This document shows positions 9,850 to 19,215 of a DNA stretch of 64,000 bases, piece after piece. The stretch is from the NCBI GenBank assembly GCA_964543525.1, contig CAZIYW010000001.1:62001-126000 (forward strand), in the 5' to 3' direction. Under the pieces are notes generated by a model, which saw only the letters and a list, made by a program, of their open reading frames with translations, had not been told where the DNA came from and made no database searches. Made by a program: the position numbers and the translations under genes. How positions within the stretch are numbered: the first letter of the stretch is position 1; each line of letters begins with the position of its first letter. This stretch comes from CBDVBE01 sp964543525 (GTDB lineage Bacteria > Fibrobacterota > Chitinivibrionia > Chitinivibrionales > JANQEN01).

Positions 9850-12561
9850 CTACTTTTTCTTTTTCTTCGCTGCAGCCTGTTCTATAGCAGCTTGTGCAGC
9901 CGCCAGCCGTGCAATCGGAACACGGAAAGGAGAACAACTGACATAATTCAGGCCCACACCGACAAAGAATTTTACTGATGCCGGATCACCGCCGTGTTCA
10001 CCGCACACACCACACTTCAGATTCTTTCGAGTTGCACGTCCCCGATCGACACCAAATTTCACGAGTTGTCCAACGCCGCCCTGATCTATCGAAGCAAACG
10101 GGTCTTCACGAAGGATCTTCTTATCAAGATAGTCCGGGAGGAACGTGCCGACATCATCACGACTATACCCGAAAGTCATCTGTGTCAGATCATTTGTACC
10201 GAAGGAGAAAAATTCCGCTTTTTCAGCGACCTTATCTGCAACCAGAGTAGCACGGGGAATTTCCATCATAGTACCGACAAGATATTTTACCTTAACCTCT
10301 TTTTTCTTTATAATTTCTTTTGCGGTAGCATGGATAATCTCTTCGAGGACATCATATTCGGCTTTCGTGCCGATGAGTGGAATCATAATCTCCGGGTGAA
10401 CGGCAATACCTTTCTTGGTCATATTACAGGCAGCTTCAATAATGGCAGCGGTCTGCATACGACATATTTCCGGGAAGGTTATTGACAGGCGGCATCCCCG
10501 GTGACCGAGCATGGGATTTATTTCATGCAGATTATCAACTTTTCTTTTGACAACCTGTGGTTTTACCCCAAGTCTCTTTGCCATTTCAGCCTGTCCGGCC
10601 TTATCCTGCGGCAGGAATTCATGGAGCGGCGGATCCAGGAGACGGATAGTCACCGGATAGCCGTCCATCGCCTTGAAAATACCCTCGAAATCCCTGCGCT
10701 GCAACGGTAAGAGTTTTTTCAATGCTTTCTCCCGGCCCTTTTCATCATCTGCAAGGATCATTTCGCGAACCGCCCATATACGTTCACCTTCAAAAAACAT
10801 GTGCTCAGTACGGCACAGGCCGATACCTTCAGCACCAAGCGCACGTGCAACGGCAGAATCTTTAGGAGAATCAGCATTGGTACGAACTTTGATTTTCCGG
10901 GCGTTATCCGCCCACCGCATCACATCAAGGAACATTTTACAGATAGGATGCTTCAGAGCCTTCTTATCCCCTTTGACAATACCCTGAATCACCGGTGACG
11001 AGGAGGTTTCGACATGACCGATAATTATTTCTCCGGTCGCACCGTCAACCGAAATTTCATCACCCTCTTTTAACGTCTTTCCTGCAACGGTAATCGATTT
11101 TTTAGCCATATTAATATCAAGAGCGCCGCAGCCGACCACGCAACATTTTCCCCACCCGCGTGCAACCACTGCAGCATGTGAAGTCATTCCACCGGTTGAA
11201 GTTACTACCGCCTGAGCAGCCCACATACCACTTACATCTTCAGGCGATGTCTCTTTCCTTACCAGAATAACCTTTTTACCTTTTTTCACCCAGGTTTCAG
11301 CATCATGCGCGTTGAATACAATCACACCATTGGCGGCGCCGGGACCGGCAGGTAATCCTTTGGCAACAACACGTTTCTGAGAAAGTGCCGCGGATTTCGC
11401 TTTCAGGTCAAGGATCGGGAACATCAGCTGATTCAGGTGATCGCCTTCAATCCGTGCCAGGGCTTCTTTTTCCGTGATCAATTTTTCTTTTACCATATCA
11501 ACCGCCATTTTAACCGCCGCAAGACCTGTCCGCTTGCCTGTTCTGGTCTGGAGCATATACAGCTTGCCTTCCTGAATAGTAAACTCAATATCCTGCATAT
11601 CCTTATAATGCTTTTCAAGACGGTGACGGATGCCGTCAAGCTGTTTGTAAATCCTGGGCATTTTTCTTTTCAGAGTGGCAATCGGGTCCGGTGTCCGTAT
11701 ACCGGCAACCACATCCTCACCCTGTGCATTTATCAGATATTCTCCAAAGAAAATATTAGATCCATCCGCAGGATTTCGGGTAAAAGCGACACCTGTTCCA
11801 GAATTGTTGCCCATATTCCCGAATACCATTGTCTGGACATTAACGGCCGTGCCTTTTAACCCAAACAGCTTATTGATTTTCCGGTATGTTACCGCCCGGG
11901 GAATATTCCATGAACCGATAACCGCGTCAATAGCGTGATTCAACTGCACACGCGCATCAGTCGGGAAATCTTTTTTTACATGTTTCCGGTACACGGCTTT
12001 ATATGCGCCAACGACTTCTTGCAGTTCCGCAACGGTAAGCTCGGTATCCAGATTGCGCTTGTATTTCGTTTTAATACGGGACAACTCATTTTCAAAATAT
12101 TCGTGATCAACACCCATAACCACATCACCAAACATATTGATAAAACGGCGGTATGAATCCCAGGCCATCCGTTCATTACCCGTTTTTTTAATAAGACCTT
12201 CGACAACCTCATCATTGAGGCCGAGATTAAGAACGGTATCCATCATGCCGGGCATAGAAACTGCTGCACCACTTCGTACCGACACCAGAAGCGGATTCGT
12301 CTTATCGCCGAGCTTTGCATTCATTGCTTTTTCAAGCTTGACAATATTTGCATCAATTTCTTTATCAAGACCGGCAGGCTTCTTCTTCCCATGGCTATAA
12401 TAATACTCGCACACTTCCGTCGAGATAGTAAAACCGGGTGGTACCGGAATACCGTGATTTGACATTTCGGCAAGATTTGCGCCCTTTCCTCCAAGTATTT
12501 CCTTCATGGTTGCATTCCCGTCGGCTTTTCCCCCTCCAAAAAAATAGACATACTTAGGCAT
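9850..12561 (-). CDS. ppdK: Pyruvate, phosphate dikinase
   Basis: 903 residues, full length for the family. Interconverts pyruvate, ATP and Pi with PEP, AMP and PPi. The N-terminal ATP-grasp domain begins FGGGKADGN and includes VSVRSGAAVSMPGMMDT. The central phosphohistidine domain has GGMTSHAAVVARGWGK with the catalytic His. The C-terminal TIM barrel has GLCRTEHMFF, SFGTNDLTQMTFG and the catalytic Cys in KCGVCGEHGGDP. It ends in a lysine-rich tail. GGAGGG precedes ATG 12561. Together with the phosphofructokinase at 27.4 kb it suggests energy-saving glycolysis typical of anaerobes. Confidence 0.97.
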   Translation of the reverse strand: MPKYVYFFGGGKADGNATMKEILGGKGANLAEMSNHGIPVPPGFTISTEVCEYYYSHGKKKPAGLDKEIDANIVKLEKAMNAKLGDKTNPLLVSVRSGAAVSMPGMMDTVLNLGLNDEVVEGLIKKTGNERMAWDSYRRFINMFGDVVMGVDHEYFENELSRIKTKYKRNLDTELTVAELQEVVGAYKAVYRKHVKKDFPTDARVQLNHAIDAVIGSWNIPRAVTYRKINKLFGLKGTAVNVQTMVFGNMGNNSGTGVAFTRNPADGSNIFFGEYLINAQGEDVVAGIRTPDPIATLKRKMPRIYKQLDGIRHRLEKHYKDMQDIEFTIQEGKLYMLQTRTGKRTGLAAVKMAVDMVKEKLITEKEALARIEGDHLNQLMFPILDLKAKSAALSQKRVVAKGLPAGPGAANGVIVFNAHDAETWVKKGKKVILVRKETSPEDVSGMWAAQAVVTSTGGMTSHAAVVARGWGKCCVVGCGALDINMAKKSITVAGKTLKEGDEISVDGATGEIIIGHVETSSSPVIQGIVKGDKKALKHPICKMFLDVMRWADNARKIKVRTNADSPKDSAVARALGAEGIGLCRTEHMFFEGERIWAVREMILADDEKGREKALKKLLPLQRRDFEGIFKAMDGYPVTIRLLDPPLHEFLPQDKAGQAEMAKRLGVKPQVVKRKVDNLHEINPMLGHRGCRLSITFPEICRMQTAAIIEAACNMTKKGIAVHPEIMIPLIGTKAEYDVLEEIIHATAKEIIKKKEVKVKYLVGTMMEIPRATLVADKVAEKAEFFSFGTNDLTQMTFGYSRDDVGTFLPDYLDKKILREDPFASIDQGGVGQLVKFGVDRGRATRKNLKCGVCGEHGGDPASVKFFVGVGLNYVSCSPFRVPIARLAAAQAAIEQAAAKKKKK

Positions 12562-12955
12562 TAATTCCCTCCAATGAGTTGAATAAATAGATAGTATATA
12601 GTCGTTTGATTATTCTCTTTTTCAGGCACTTGATAAAAGCATTCCCTAAACATAATTAATTCATTCCATCCCGGCGCCCGTATTCTTCCATTATTCCATA
12701 GATGTAAATTCATGTGTAAAACTATAGTATCTTCTTTAATGGTGCAGGAAAAGACAAAGCTTATTAAAATATAAAACGCATAGTCGCCTGTGATAGTCTA
12801 ACTCATATTATTTGTATAAACGGCGATTTAATTATATCTAAAAACGCCTAAAGATACCATATTTTTTTCAGAATTGGTATACCGAAATGCAGAAAAAGTA
12901 ATAATCTAATTGCAGGTGTTGAATTCCTCCGGGCGAAGAATATATAATAGATTCT
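12562..12955. other. Divergent intergenic region ppdK / GH57 gene
   Basis: 394 bases, AT-rich, with no convincing reading frame or RNA. It must contain the ppdK promoter (a TATACT-like box in the complement near 12595-12600, with no clear -35) and the promoter of the plus-strand operon that starts at 12956. I see no strong repeat or operator. Confidence 0.5.
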
Positions 12956-14869
12956 ATGAAAAGGCATGGTCTCGCACTTTTGATTCATCCCTACAAAAAC
13001 GTCCTTATGAAAAAGGACAAACTGCAAAGGCTGTTAAATTCTTTTATTGAAAAATTACTGGAAATTATCTCTCAACATCCAAACCTTCGTATTAACCTGA
13101 CGCTTCCGGGCTACCTGCTTGAACGATGCAGTCCGGTTCTGTTATCCAAATTAAATGAGTTTCAAAAATCGGATTGCCTAGAATGGTTGACACCCGGATA
13201 TACGGAACCGTTTGTCACCTTTTCACCTCTCTGGCTTTCACATGAAAACATTCAGTATGGTCTCGAAATTTTTCAGGACCATGTCGGGATAAAACCCCGT
13301 GGTTATGTACCGGCATTTTCCAACTGGGAGCCGGCTGCTATCCGTCTGTTCCTTGAGAACGGTATTCACTATACGGTATTGTCGCGCACATTACTCCCTG
13401 ATGCTGTAAAGACTCATCTCGGGTACTGGATAACCGAACATACCGGTCATGCCATAATAATCATACCGGCACACACCTTTCATCCCTACAACACGCCGTC
13501 CAATATCCTTACCTGGCTTGAACGAACCGGTAAACGCGCCCATGACTCGGAACAGGAGGTAAACCTTATTACCCTGGATTACCGTATTCCCCTTGAGCCG
13601 CCGAAAAATCCCGATCCATTTAAATGGCTAAGCGCTTTTACCAGTGCGCTTGATACGGTGCTGTTGACTTATGAGCTTCATCTTCTCCATGAACTGCCGG
13701 GACGCACACCGCCGCTCGGTCTCCACCATATCCCGTCAAGCATCGAGTTCAAAGGAGATAATGGGGACTTTCTGGCGCCCTGCGCCAATTTCCTGCATAC
13801 CTTTGATTGTGTGGGCATCCTGCAACGTAAAATGATGGACATCGCAGACCATCTTGAATCACAGAACGCAAAAGATGTTTTCACCATGAAAAAACAGCTC
13901 TTTTTTATGCAGGATGTAAATCGTTATCTCCCCCACACCGCCAGCGGCTTCCCGCATATAAAAGACAGATTCTGGTCTTTCAGCCAACTAATCGATATTG
14001 AGCGTGAAATTCTGAAAAAAAATAAAATAACCGGCGGACAGGTTCGTATCGCCGATCTCCTGAAAAACGGTACTAAAAGCATTCTCATGTCCAATAAAAA
14101 CATTAAGGTTTGTATTGATCATAAAAACGGCGGACAGGTATTCGAGTTGGATTATCGTGAGCGTTCTGCAAACCTTTTTACAGCCTATAATCCCAGGCGA
14201 CATACACCGCCCCGGATCCTAGTGGCGGGGAAATCACGAACATCATTTATTGATCATTTTCTCAACGAGAAATGCACCCGGACAGATTTTATAAACAACA
14301 CGGCAAAACATTACGGCGATTTTGTTACCGGGCAATTTGAGTATAAGGTTAAAAAAACCGCTACCAGTATCAAGACCATTTTATCTCGGCAGGGCTTTAT
14401 CACTATCCAAGACAAGCAATATCCTCTCATTATTGAAAAAGTATTTGGCCTGGAAAAAGACAGGCCGGAACTCTCTTTTGTCTATCAACTATCTCACCAT
14501 TCCCTCATAACCTATGCCTTTACATTCGCAATAGAGTTGACGTTTGGTCTTCCCGGGGTGCAATCGCACCAGGCTGAGATAGTCAGTGACAAGATTACTC
14601 ACAATCGACTTGCCTGGGACAGGGTTACCTTTAAAAACACAACCGAATGGACACTGACCGATAAAAAAATAGGCGTTGCCGTAACCTGTATTACTCAGAA
14701 ACCGGTTACCGTCTGGTGCTATCCGATCATACAATCTTCTCCCTATCAAGGTACCGCAGTGGTAATTTCTACACCGGTATCTCTGGAAGAAAACTCGGCA
14801 TGGTCGCTTATGGGTAAGCTCTCCTGTAAAAAAATTGCCCTTAAAGGAGACAGTAACGATGTTATCTGA
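12956..14869 (+). CDS. Glycoside hydrolase family 57-like alpha-glucan enzyme
   Basis: 637 residues. The start GLALLIHPYKNV, then LTLPGYLLERC, WLTPGYTEPFVTFSP and GYVPAFSNWEP, follow the N-terminal (beta/alpha)7 barrel pattern of GH57 alpha-amylase / 4-alpha-glucanotransferases. The region from about residue 370 (KNIKVCIDHKNGGQVFELDY) resembles the C-terminal beta-sandwich of glucanotransferases (DUF1926 type). It probably acts on glycogen or maltodextrin in the cytoplasm, since no signal peptide is seen. Its last 11 bases overlap the STAS gene. The catalytic Glu/Asp pair could not be assigned with certainty. Confidence 0.75.
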   Translation: MKRHGLALLIHPYKNVLMKKDKLQRLLNSFIEKLLEIISQHPNLRINLTLPGYLLERCSPVLLSKLNEFQKSDCLEWLTPGYTEPFVTFSPLWLSHENIQYGLEIFQDHVGIKPRGYVPAFSNWEPAAIRLFLENGIHYTVLSRTLLPDAVKTHLGYWITEHTGHAIIIIPAHTFHPYNTPSNILTWLERTGKRAHDSEQEVNLITLDYRIPLEPPKNPDPFKWLSAFTSALDTVLLTYELHLLHELPGRTPPLGLHHIPSSIEFKGDNGDFLAPCANFLHTFDCVGILQRKMMDIADHLESQNAKDVFTMKKQLFFMQDVNRYLPHTASGFPHIKDRFWSFSQLIDIEREILKKNKITGGQVRIADLLKNGTKSILMSNKNIKVCIDHKNGGQVFELDYRERSANLFTAYNPRRHTPPRILVAGKSRTSFIDHFLNEKCTRTDFINNTAKHYGDFVTGQFEYKVKKTATSIKTILSRQGFITIQDKQYPLIIEKVFGLEKDRPELSFVYQLSHHSLITYAFTFAIELTFGLPGVQSHQAEIVSDKITHNRLAWDRVTFKNTTEWTLTDKKIGVAVTCITQKPVTVWCYPIIQSSPYQGTAVVISTPVSLEENSAWSLMGKLSCKKIALKGDSNDVI

Positions 14870-15479
14870 AGCGTTAGACATTACCATCGAAAGCCGGGGC
14901 GATGCTGTCTGGATAATTCTTTCCGGCCCGTTTAATAAAGAACAGGTGCCTCAGATAAAGACAAAAATCGAAGGATTTATCCGTGACGGACACCGTAATA
15001 TCGTAGTAAATCTTGAAGAAGTAACCAGTATTCATAACGCGGTTGCACCGATGTTTCTCTCGTTACTCAATATGATGAAAGGTAAAGACGGTGATATTAA
15101 ACTTATATTTAAAAATGAAGTCGTATCCAGTGTGCTCGCTCCGTATAAAAATATCTTCTCAATTTACCCGGACGTTAAAAGTCTGACCTCTTTTACGCTT
15201 CTCCATAAAATACGAAGGAGAGGCCTTTTTCTGACCAAAAAAACGGGTATTCGACTCTCCGTGCCGGTTGCTCTGTTTCTCCTGTTTATTCTCCTGGGAT
15301 GGTTTGTCTCCCTGGGTATTATCATAAATATGCAGAAACAACAAATTGCGTTTCAGGAAACGAAGCTACGATATTATAAGCAATGGAAAGAAAAAGCTGA
15401 AAAAGAGATTATTGAACTGGAGAGTCGTATAAAGCCCATGATGCAGCTGGGTCTTTTGCCGGACTCACTCTCAGAATAG
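14859..15479 (+). CDS. STAS-domain protein with one transmembrane segment and coiled coil
   Basis: 206 residues from ATG 14859, chosen because AAAGGAGA lies just upstream; an earlier start at 14835 would add eight residues. Residues 1-105 look like a STAS domain of the anti-sigma-factor-antagonist type (VWIILSGPFNKEQ, NIVVNLEEVTSIHNAV, KLIFKNEVV). A transmembrane helix at about 135-160 and a charged helical tail follow. The conserved phosphorylatable Ser is not obvious (VTSIHNAVAP). Overlaps the GH57 gene and is followed after four bases by a lytic transglycosylase, so the three form an operon. Confidence 0.75.
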   Translation: MLSEALDITIESRGDAVWIILSGPFNKEQVPQIKTKIEGFIRDGHRNIVVNLEEVTSIHNAVAPMFLSLLNMMKGKDGDIKLIFKNEVVSSVLAPYKNIFSIYPDVKSLTSFTLLHKIRRRGLFLTKKTGIRLSVPVALFLLFILLGWFVSLGIIINMQKQQIAFQETKLRYYKQWKEKAEKEIIELESRIKPMMQLGLLPDSLSE

Positions 15480-15483
15480 CGTC

Positions 15484-16230
15484 ATGCCTTCGAAGAAAAA
15501 AATTATACCGCTTCGCATTATAATGCGTAAAAATCATATCTGGATATCCGAATTATTGGTTATTATCCTTGTATCTGCCATTGTACTCAGCTTGCTCTTT
15601 CTCGGTATCATCGTTGTGAAAAATGACTTAACTATAAGAAGAAATAACCGTACTATTACCTATGCAAAAAGTAACTGGAATTCACTGGCCGCAACCATTG
15701 ATGAGCTGACTGAAAAGCATTTAGTGGCCTCCACCCTCGACTCATTTGCACTCGGTAAATTATCCGATACAACACTCTGGACGCTGGTTGACCTCGTATA
15801 TCAAAACAGTAAAACGTTCGGCTATGATCCGTTTCTGGTCCTGGCAGTTATTCATGTGGAAAGCATGTTTGATCCCGTTGCAAAGGGACAATACCGGGAT
15901 GGACGATACAGCGGCGCCTTCGGCCTCATGCAATTAAAACCGGAAACTGCACAGGGTGTGGCAAAGGCACTCGGTATTCCATACAGCGGCATGAAAGACC
16001 TTTTTAAACCGGAAATTAATATTCCACTGGGAGTTGCCTATCTCACCCAGCAGATCTCCCAATTTAAAAGTCTCAAACTGGGAATTCTTGCCTACAACCA
16101 GGGCCCCGGCACTATCCTTCATTCGCTTAAAAATAAACAACCCCTCTCTATTCGGTACTATAATAAAGTTCTGAAAAGTTATTTTAAACTCAGAAAGATG
16201 CACAGAGTGTTGGAGGAATTTGAAAACTAA
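15484..16230 (+). CDS. Membrane-anchored lytic transglycosylase (SLT, GH23)
   Basis: 248 residues with an N-terminal transmembrane anchor (about 19-42), then a lysozyme-like SLT domain from about residue 105: VLAVIHVESMFDP with the catalytic Glu, GAFGLMQLKPETAQG, INIPLGVAYL and GILAYNQGPG. These enzymes cleave peptidoglycan between MurNAc and GlcNAc with 1,6-anhydro formation. The topology places the domain in the periplasm. Four-base gap after the STAS gene; last gene of that operon. Confidence 0.92.
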   Translation: MPSKKKIIPLRIIMRKNHIWISELLVIILVSAIVLSLLFLGIIVVKNDLTIRRNNRTITYAKSNWNSLAATIDELTEKHLVASTLDSFALGKLSDTTLWTLVDLVYQNSKTFGYDPFLVLAVIHVESMFDPVAKGQYRDGRYSGAFGLMQLKPETAQGVAKALGIPYSGMKDLFKPEINIPLGVAYLTQQISQFKSLKLGILAYNQGPGTILHSLKNKQPLSIRYYNKVLKSYFKLRKMHRVLEEFEN

Positions 16231-16328
16231 CAACCGCTTTAAAGAAACTATCTTTATAAATCGTAATAATTAAAGTTCATTTTTCGTAATCCGATAAACA
16301 GTTCTATATTTTGAAGTATATTTATAGT

Positions 16329-17420
16329 ATGACGAAACGCAGGGATGCATTAAAACTCGGTCTGTCGGCAATGGGGGTCGTGGCGCTAAGTCCGTGCAAT
16401 GCAGTATGTAATGCATCCTCCAGAGATGCACAATTCTGGGAGGCGGGGGATGGAGTTGTCACTTGCAAATTATGTCCCCGGTTCTGCGTTATTCGACCCG
16501 GTGCAACGAGTCCGTGTCGCACACGGCAAAACAGCGGCGGTACGCTTAAAACAATAGGGTATGCAAATCCCTGTGCGGTCCATGTTGATCCTATTGAGAA
16601 AAAACCGCTGTATCATGTCCTCCCTGGTGCAAAAGCATTTTCCATTGCAATTGCAGGATGTAACCTCAGGTGTAAAAACTGTCAGAATTACACCATCAGC
16701 CAGGCAAGCCCTCTGGACACACCGAATATGAACTATCCCCCGAAGAAAGTTGTTGAAGAGGCGAAGCGAAGCGGGTGTACCACTATCGCGTATACCTATT
16801 CAGAGCCGATTGTCTGGTACGAATATATGTATGATACCGCGAAACTGGCACACCAGGCGGGTCTGAAAAACCTCATGATAACCTGCGGGTATATTAATCC
16901 CGATCCCCTGAAAGCACTTGCGCCTTATATAGACGCAGCCAATATTGATCTGAAAAGCTTCAGCAACAATATCTATAAAAAATTAAATGCCGGCAGGCTG
17001 CAGCCGGTACTTGACACGATAACTCTCTCACTCAGTCTCGGTATCTGGGTCGAAATTACCAATCTTATTGTCCCCGAATGGACGGATGATCTGAAAATGA
17101 TCCGTAAGATGTGTCAATGGATTGTACAGTCAGTCGGCAAGGAAGTACCCATTCATTTTTCCCGATTCCATCCAATGTATAAACTTGCCCATCTCTATCC
17201 GACACCGAAAAAAGTCTTAACTGCTGCACGCAATATTGCCAAGGAGGAAGGACTGCGATTTATCTATGTCGGCAATGTTGCGGGTACCGACTCGAATACA
17301 TACTGTCCACAATGTAATAGGCCTGTTATCAAACGATACGGCTATCTGGTCACTTCAAATAAAATCAAGGACGGCAAGTGCAGTTTTTGCGGGTATACTA
17401 TAAACGGTATCTGGACCTGA
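16329..17420 (+). CDS. amrS: AmmeMemoRadiSam system radical SAM enzyme with Tat-like leader
   Basis: 363 residues from ATG 16329. The [4Fe-4S] cluster motif CX3CX2C is C111-C115-C118 (IAGCNLRCKNCQN). An extra N-terminal Cys cluster (CKLCPRFC, about 46-53) and a C-terminal zinc-ribbon-like pair (CPQCNRP, CSFCG) match the AmmeMemoRadiSam radical SAM family, whose reaction is not established. The N-terminus MTKRRDALKLGLSAMGVVAL has a twin-arginine and hydrophobic core, unlike cytoplasmic radical SAM enzymes. Partner domains A and B are fused 6 kb downstream. The alternative TTG start at 16311 would put six residues before the leader. Confidence 0.88.
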   Translation: MTKRRDALKLGLSAMGVVALSPCNAVCNASSRDAQFWEAGDGVVTCKLCPRFCVIRPGATSPCRTRQNSGGTLKTIGYANPCAVHVDPIEKKPLYHVLPGAKAFSIAIAGCNLRCKNCQNYTISQASPLDTPNMNYPPKKVVEEAKRSGCTTIAYTYSEPIVWYEYMYDTAKLAHQAGLKNLMITCGYINPDPLKALAPYIDAANIDLKSFSNNIYKKLNAGRLQPVLDTITLSLSLGIWVEITNLIVPEWTDDLKMIRKMCQWIVQSVGKEVPIHFSRFHPMYKLAHLYPTPKKVLTAARNIAKEEGLRFIYVGNVAGTDSNTYCPQCNRPVIKRYGYLVTSNKIKDGKCSFCGYTINGIWT

Positions 17421-17465
17421 TAACCGTATACTATTCTACCGTAATTCCGGAAAGGATTTAACCTC

Positions 17466-17852
17466 TTGCATAAAATTCGACTGCAATTGATTCTTATCCT
17501 CACAGTTCTGACACCACTCGGCTTTTATACTAAATTTTATACCGGGCCTTTAAATAACTGGGTGAATAATTCACTCGGAGGATTGTTATATCTGCTTTTC
17601 TGGTGTTTTGTCGCTCTGTTCATCTTTCCGAAAGCCCGAGCCGTTACCGTTGCAGCAGGCGTATTCAGTATAACCTGCCTTCTGGAATTTCTCCAGTTGT
17701 GGCATCCGCAAGTTCTTCAGGCTATCCGCGGGACCTTTATCGGGAAAACTGTACTCGGTACTTCATTTGTGTGGTCTGATTTTTTCTATTATATTGTCGG
17801 TTCGCTCCTTGGCTATTTTTTTATACGGATTTTAAATAAGCAACACCTGTGA
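17466..17852 (+). CDS. DUF2809-family small membrane protein
   Basis: 128 residues, four predicted transmembrane helices. The pattern GFYTKFYTGPLNNWVNNSLG, then CLLEFLQLWHPQVLQ and LGTSFVWSDFFYYIVG, is that of the DUF2809 family, whose function is unknown. The start is TTG 17466, with GGAAAGGA upstream. It lies 45 bases after amrS and may be co-transcribed, but nothing else links them. Confidence 0.8.
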   Translation: MHKIRLQLILILTVLTPLGFYTKFYTGPLNNWVNNSLGGLLYLLFWCFVALFIFPKARAVTVAAGVFSITCLLEFLQLWHPQVLQAIRGTFIGKTVLGTSFVWSDFFYYIVGSLLGYFFIRILNKQHL

Positions 17853-17980
17853 ATAAGTGTTACCGTCAGGTGTGTATAAAAATTCCTTTTACCTTATAAT
17901 TCGCGCTGCTCCAATTTATCTTTTAACATAAGAAAATTGAGCGATCGCCTACATATCAGGTGTATATACAGGTGAGTGTT

Positions 17981-18469
17981 ATGGATCCATTACGGGTTAA
18001 AGAACTCTATGAGAAATACGGCTTTATCATATATGGTCGTTGTATTCGCATACTGAGATCGGAAGATGACGCTAAGGATGCCATGCATGAGGTATTTCTC
18101 AAACTGCTCGACAACATTAACAAATTTCCCGACAATACGCATATTATACCATGGATATATACGGTCGCACGGAATCACTGTTTCAATATCCTCAGAGGGA
18201 GAAAAAAGTTTGCATCGATATCTGATTTGGATCGCCTCTCCTTAAAACAGGAAACGGAAAAGGCGTATGGTGAAAAAATGCTGATTGAGCAGGTACTTAA
18301 CGTGCATAACAAACGGGTTCAGGAAGCGGTTTATTTTACCTATATGGAAAAACTGAATCAGAAAGATATACAGAAAATAACCGGCCAGTCACCGGCTACT
18401 ATTCGCAGGAATCTGAATCGCTTTAAAAAAAGCATACCACATCTTAAAAAAAGGCTTGGTATAGCATGA
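17981..18469 (+). CDS. ECF-type RNA polymerase sigma factor
   Basis: 162 residues from ATG 17981, which follows AGGTGAG; a GTG at 17960 is possible but less likely. Region 2 (LRSEDDAKDAMHEVFLKLLD, then WIYTVARNHCFNILRGRKK) and region 4 (EAVYFTYMEKLNQKDIQKIT, then ATIRRNLNRFKK) are those of extracytoplasmic-function sigma factors. Its stop overlaps the anti-sigma start (ATGA), so it should be held inactive by that protein until a signal arrives. First gene of a four-gene operon. Confidence 0.92.
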   Translation: MDPLRVKELYEKYGFIIYGRCIRILRSEDDAKDAMHEVFLKLLDNINKFPDNTHIIPWIYTVARNHCFNILRGRKKFASISDLDRLSLKQETEKAYGEKMLIEQVLNVHNKRVQEAVYFTYMEKLNQKDIQKITGQSPATIRRNLNRFKKSIPHLKKRLGIA

Positions 18470-19215
18470 GCGGACATGCAGTTGACAAACTAGCTATCGC
18501 ATCCTATGTTACCGACGATCTGCCGCAGAGAAAGCGTACCGAACTGGAAACACACCTGCGGGAATGCGGGGTATGCCGTGCCTATTATGAGCAGCTAGTC
18601 CGGGAAAGAGAGAATTTCCTCGACAGATTCCCCTTTGAGCAATCAACACCGTCACGGCCCCACAACGTTGTTTCCTTTCCCGTGCCGTCCCGGCTGTATG
18701 CAATTGCTGCGTGCTTTCTCGTTTTACTGACCGGCGTGTGGATATATTACGCCTCACAGAAACCTGATACCATGAGAATAAAAGGCGGCAGTGATATCAG
18801 AGTTGTTGTACAAGGGATCGACGGTACTATTGAAGAACGATCATCTCATATCTATTATCCGGGAGAGCGTATTCAGTTCATTTATTCATGTGCAGATCGG
18901 AACAATTTCATGCTGTTTGGCCTGGACGAAAAGGGCACGCTCACAACCTATCTACCTGCAAAGGGCGACAACTCTATGACACTCACCAAAGGTGCCGACA
19001 TACCCTTACCGCACAGCATTCTTCTCGATGACTATATCGGCAACGAGCTCTTCATTGCTGTTTTTTCAGCACAGCAGTTATCGGTTTCGAATATGAAGCA
19101 GTATATTATGAAACAGTACACGGATGCCGGGACCGTCGATACGATTCGGTTCAAAAAAACGAATAATTTCATAATCTCTTCCATCCTTATAACCAAACAA
19201 ATACGCGAAAAATGA
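18466..19215 (+). CDS. Zinc-finger anti-sigma factor with periplasmic DUF4384-like domain
   Basis: 249 residues. The anti-sigma zinc motif HX3CX2C is H30, C34, C37 (ETHLRECGVC). A transmembrane helix spans about 76-97 (YAIAACFLVLLTGVWIYY). The periplasmic part has a beta-rich stretch (IQFIYSCADRNNFMLFGLDE, then GTLTTYLPAKGD and ELFIAVFSAQ) that resembles DUF4384, a domain often found near caspase-like proteins. Start and stop codons overlap the genes on both sides. It likely binds the sigma factor inside the cell and a signal outside; the signal is unknown. Confidence 0.82.
   Translation: MSGHAVDKLAIASYVTDDLPQRKRTELETHLRECGVCRAYYEQLVRERENFLDRFPFEQSTPSRPHNVVSFPVPSRLYAIAACFLVLLTGVWIYYASQKPDTMRIKGGSDIRVVVQGIDGTIEERSSHIYYPGERIQFIYSCADRNNFMLFGLDEKGTLTTYLPAKGDNSMTLTKGADIPLPHSILLDDYIGNELFIAVFSAQQLSVSNMKQYIMKQYTDAGTVDTIRFKKTNNFIISSILITKQIREK

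Noticed and set aside
10145..10399. Plus-strand frames opposite ppdK
   Set aside because: Shadow frames of the ppdK coding sequence.
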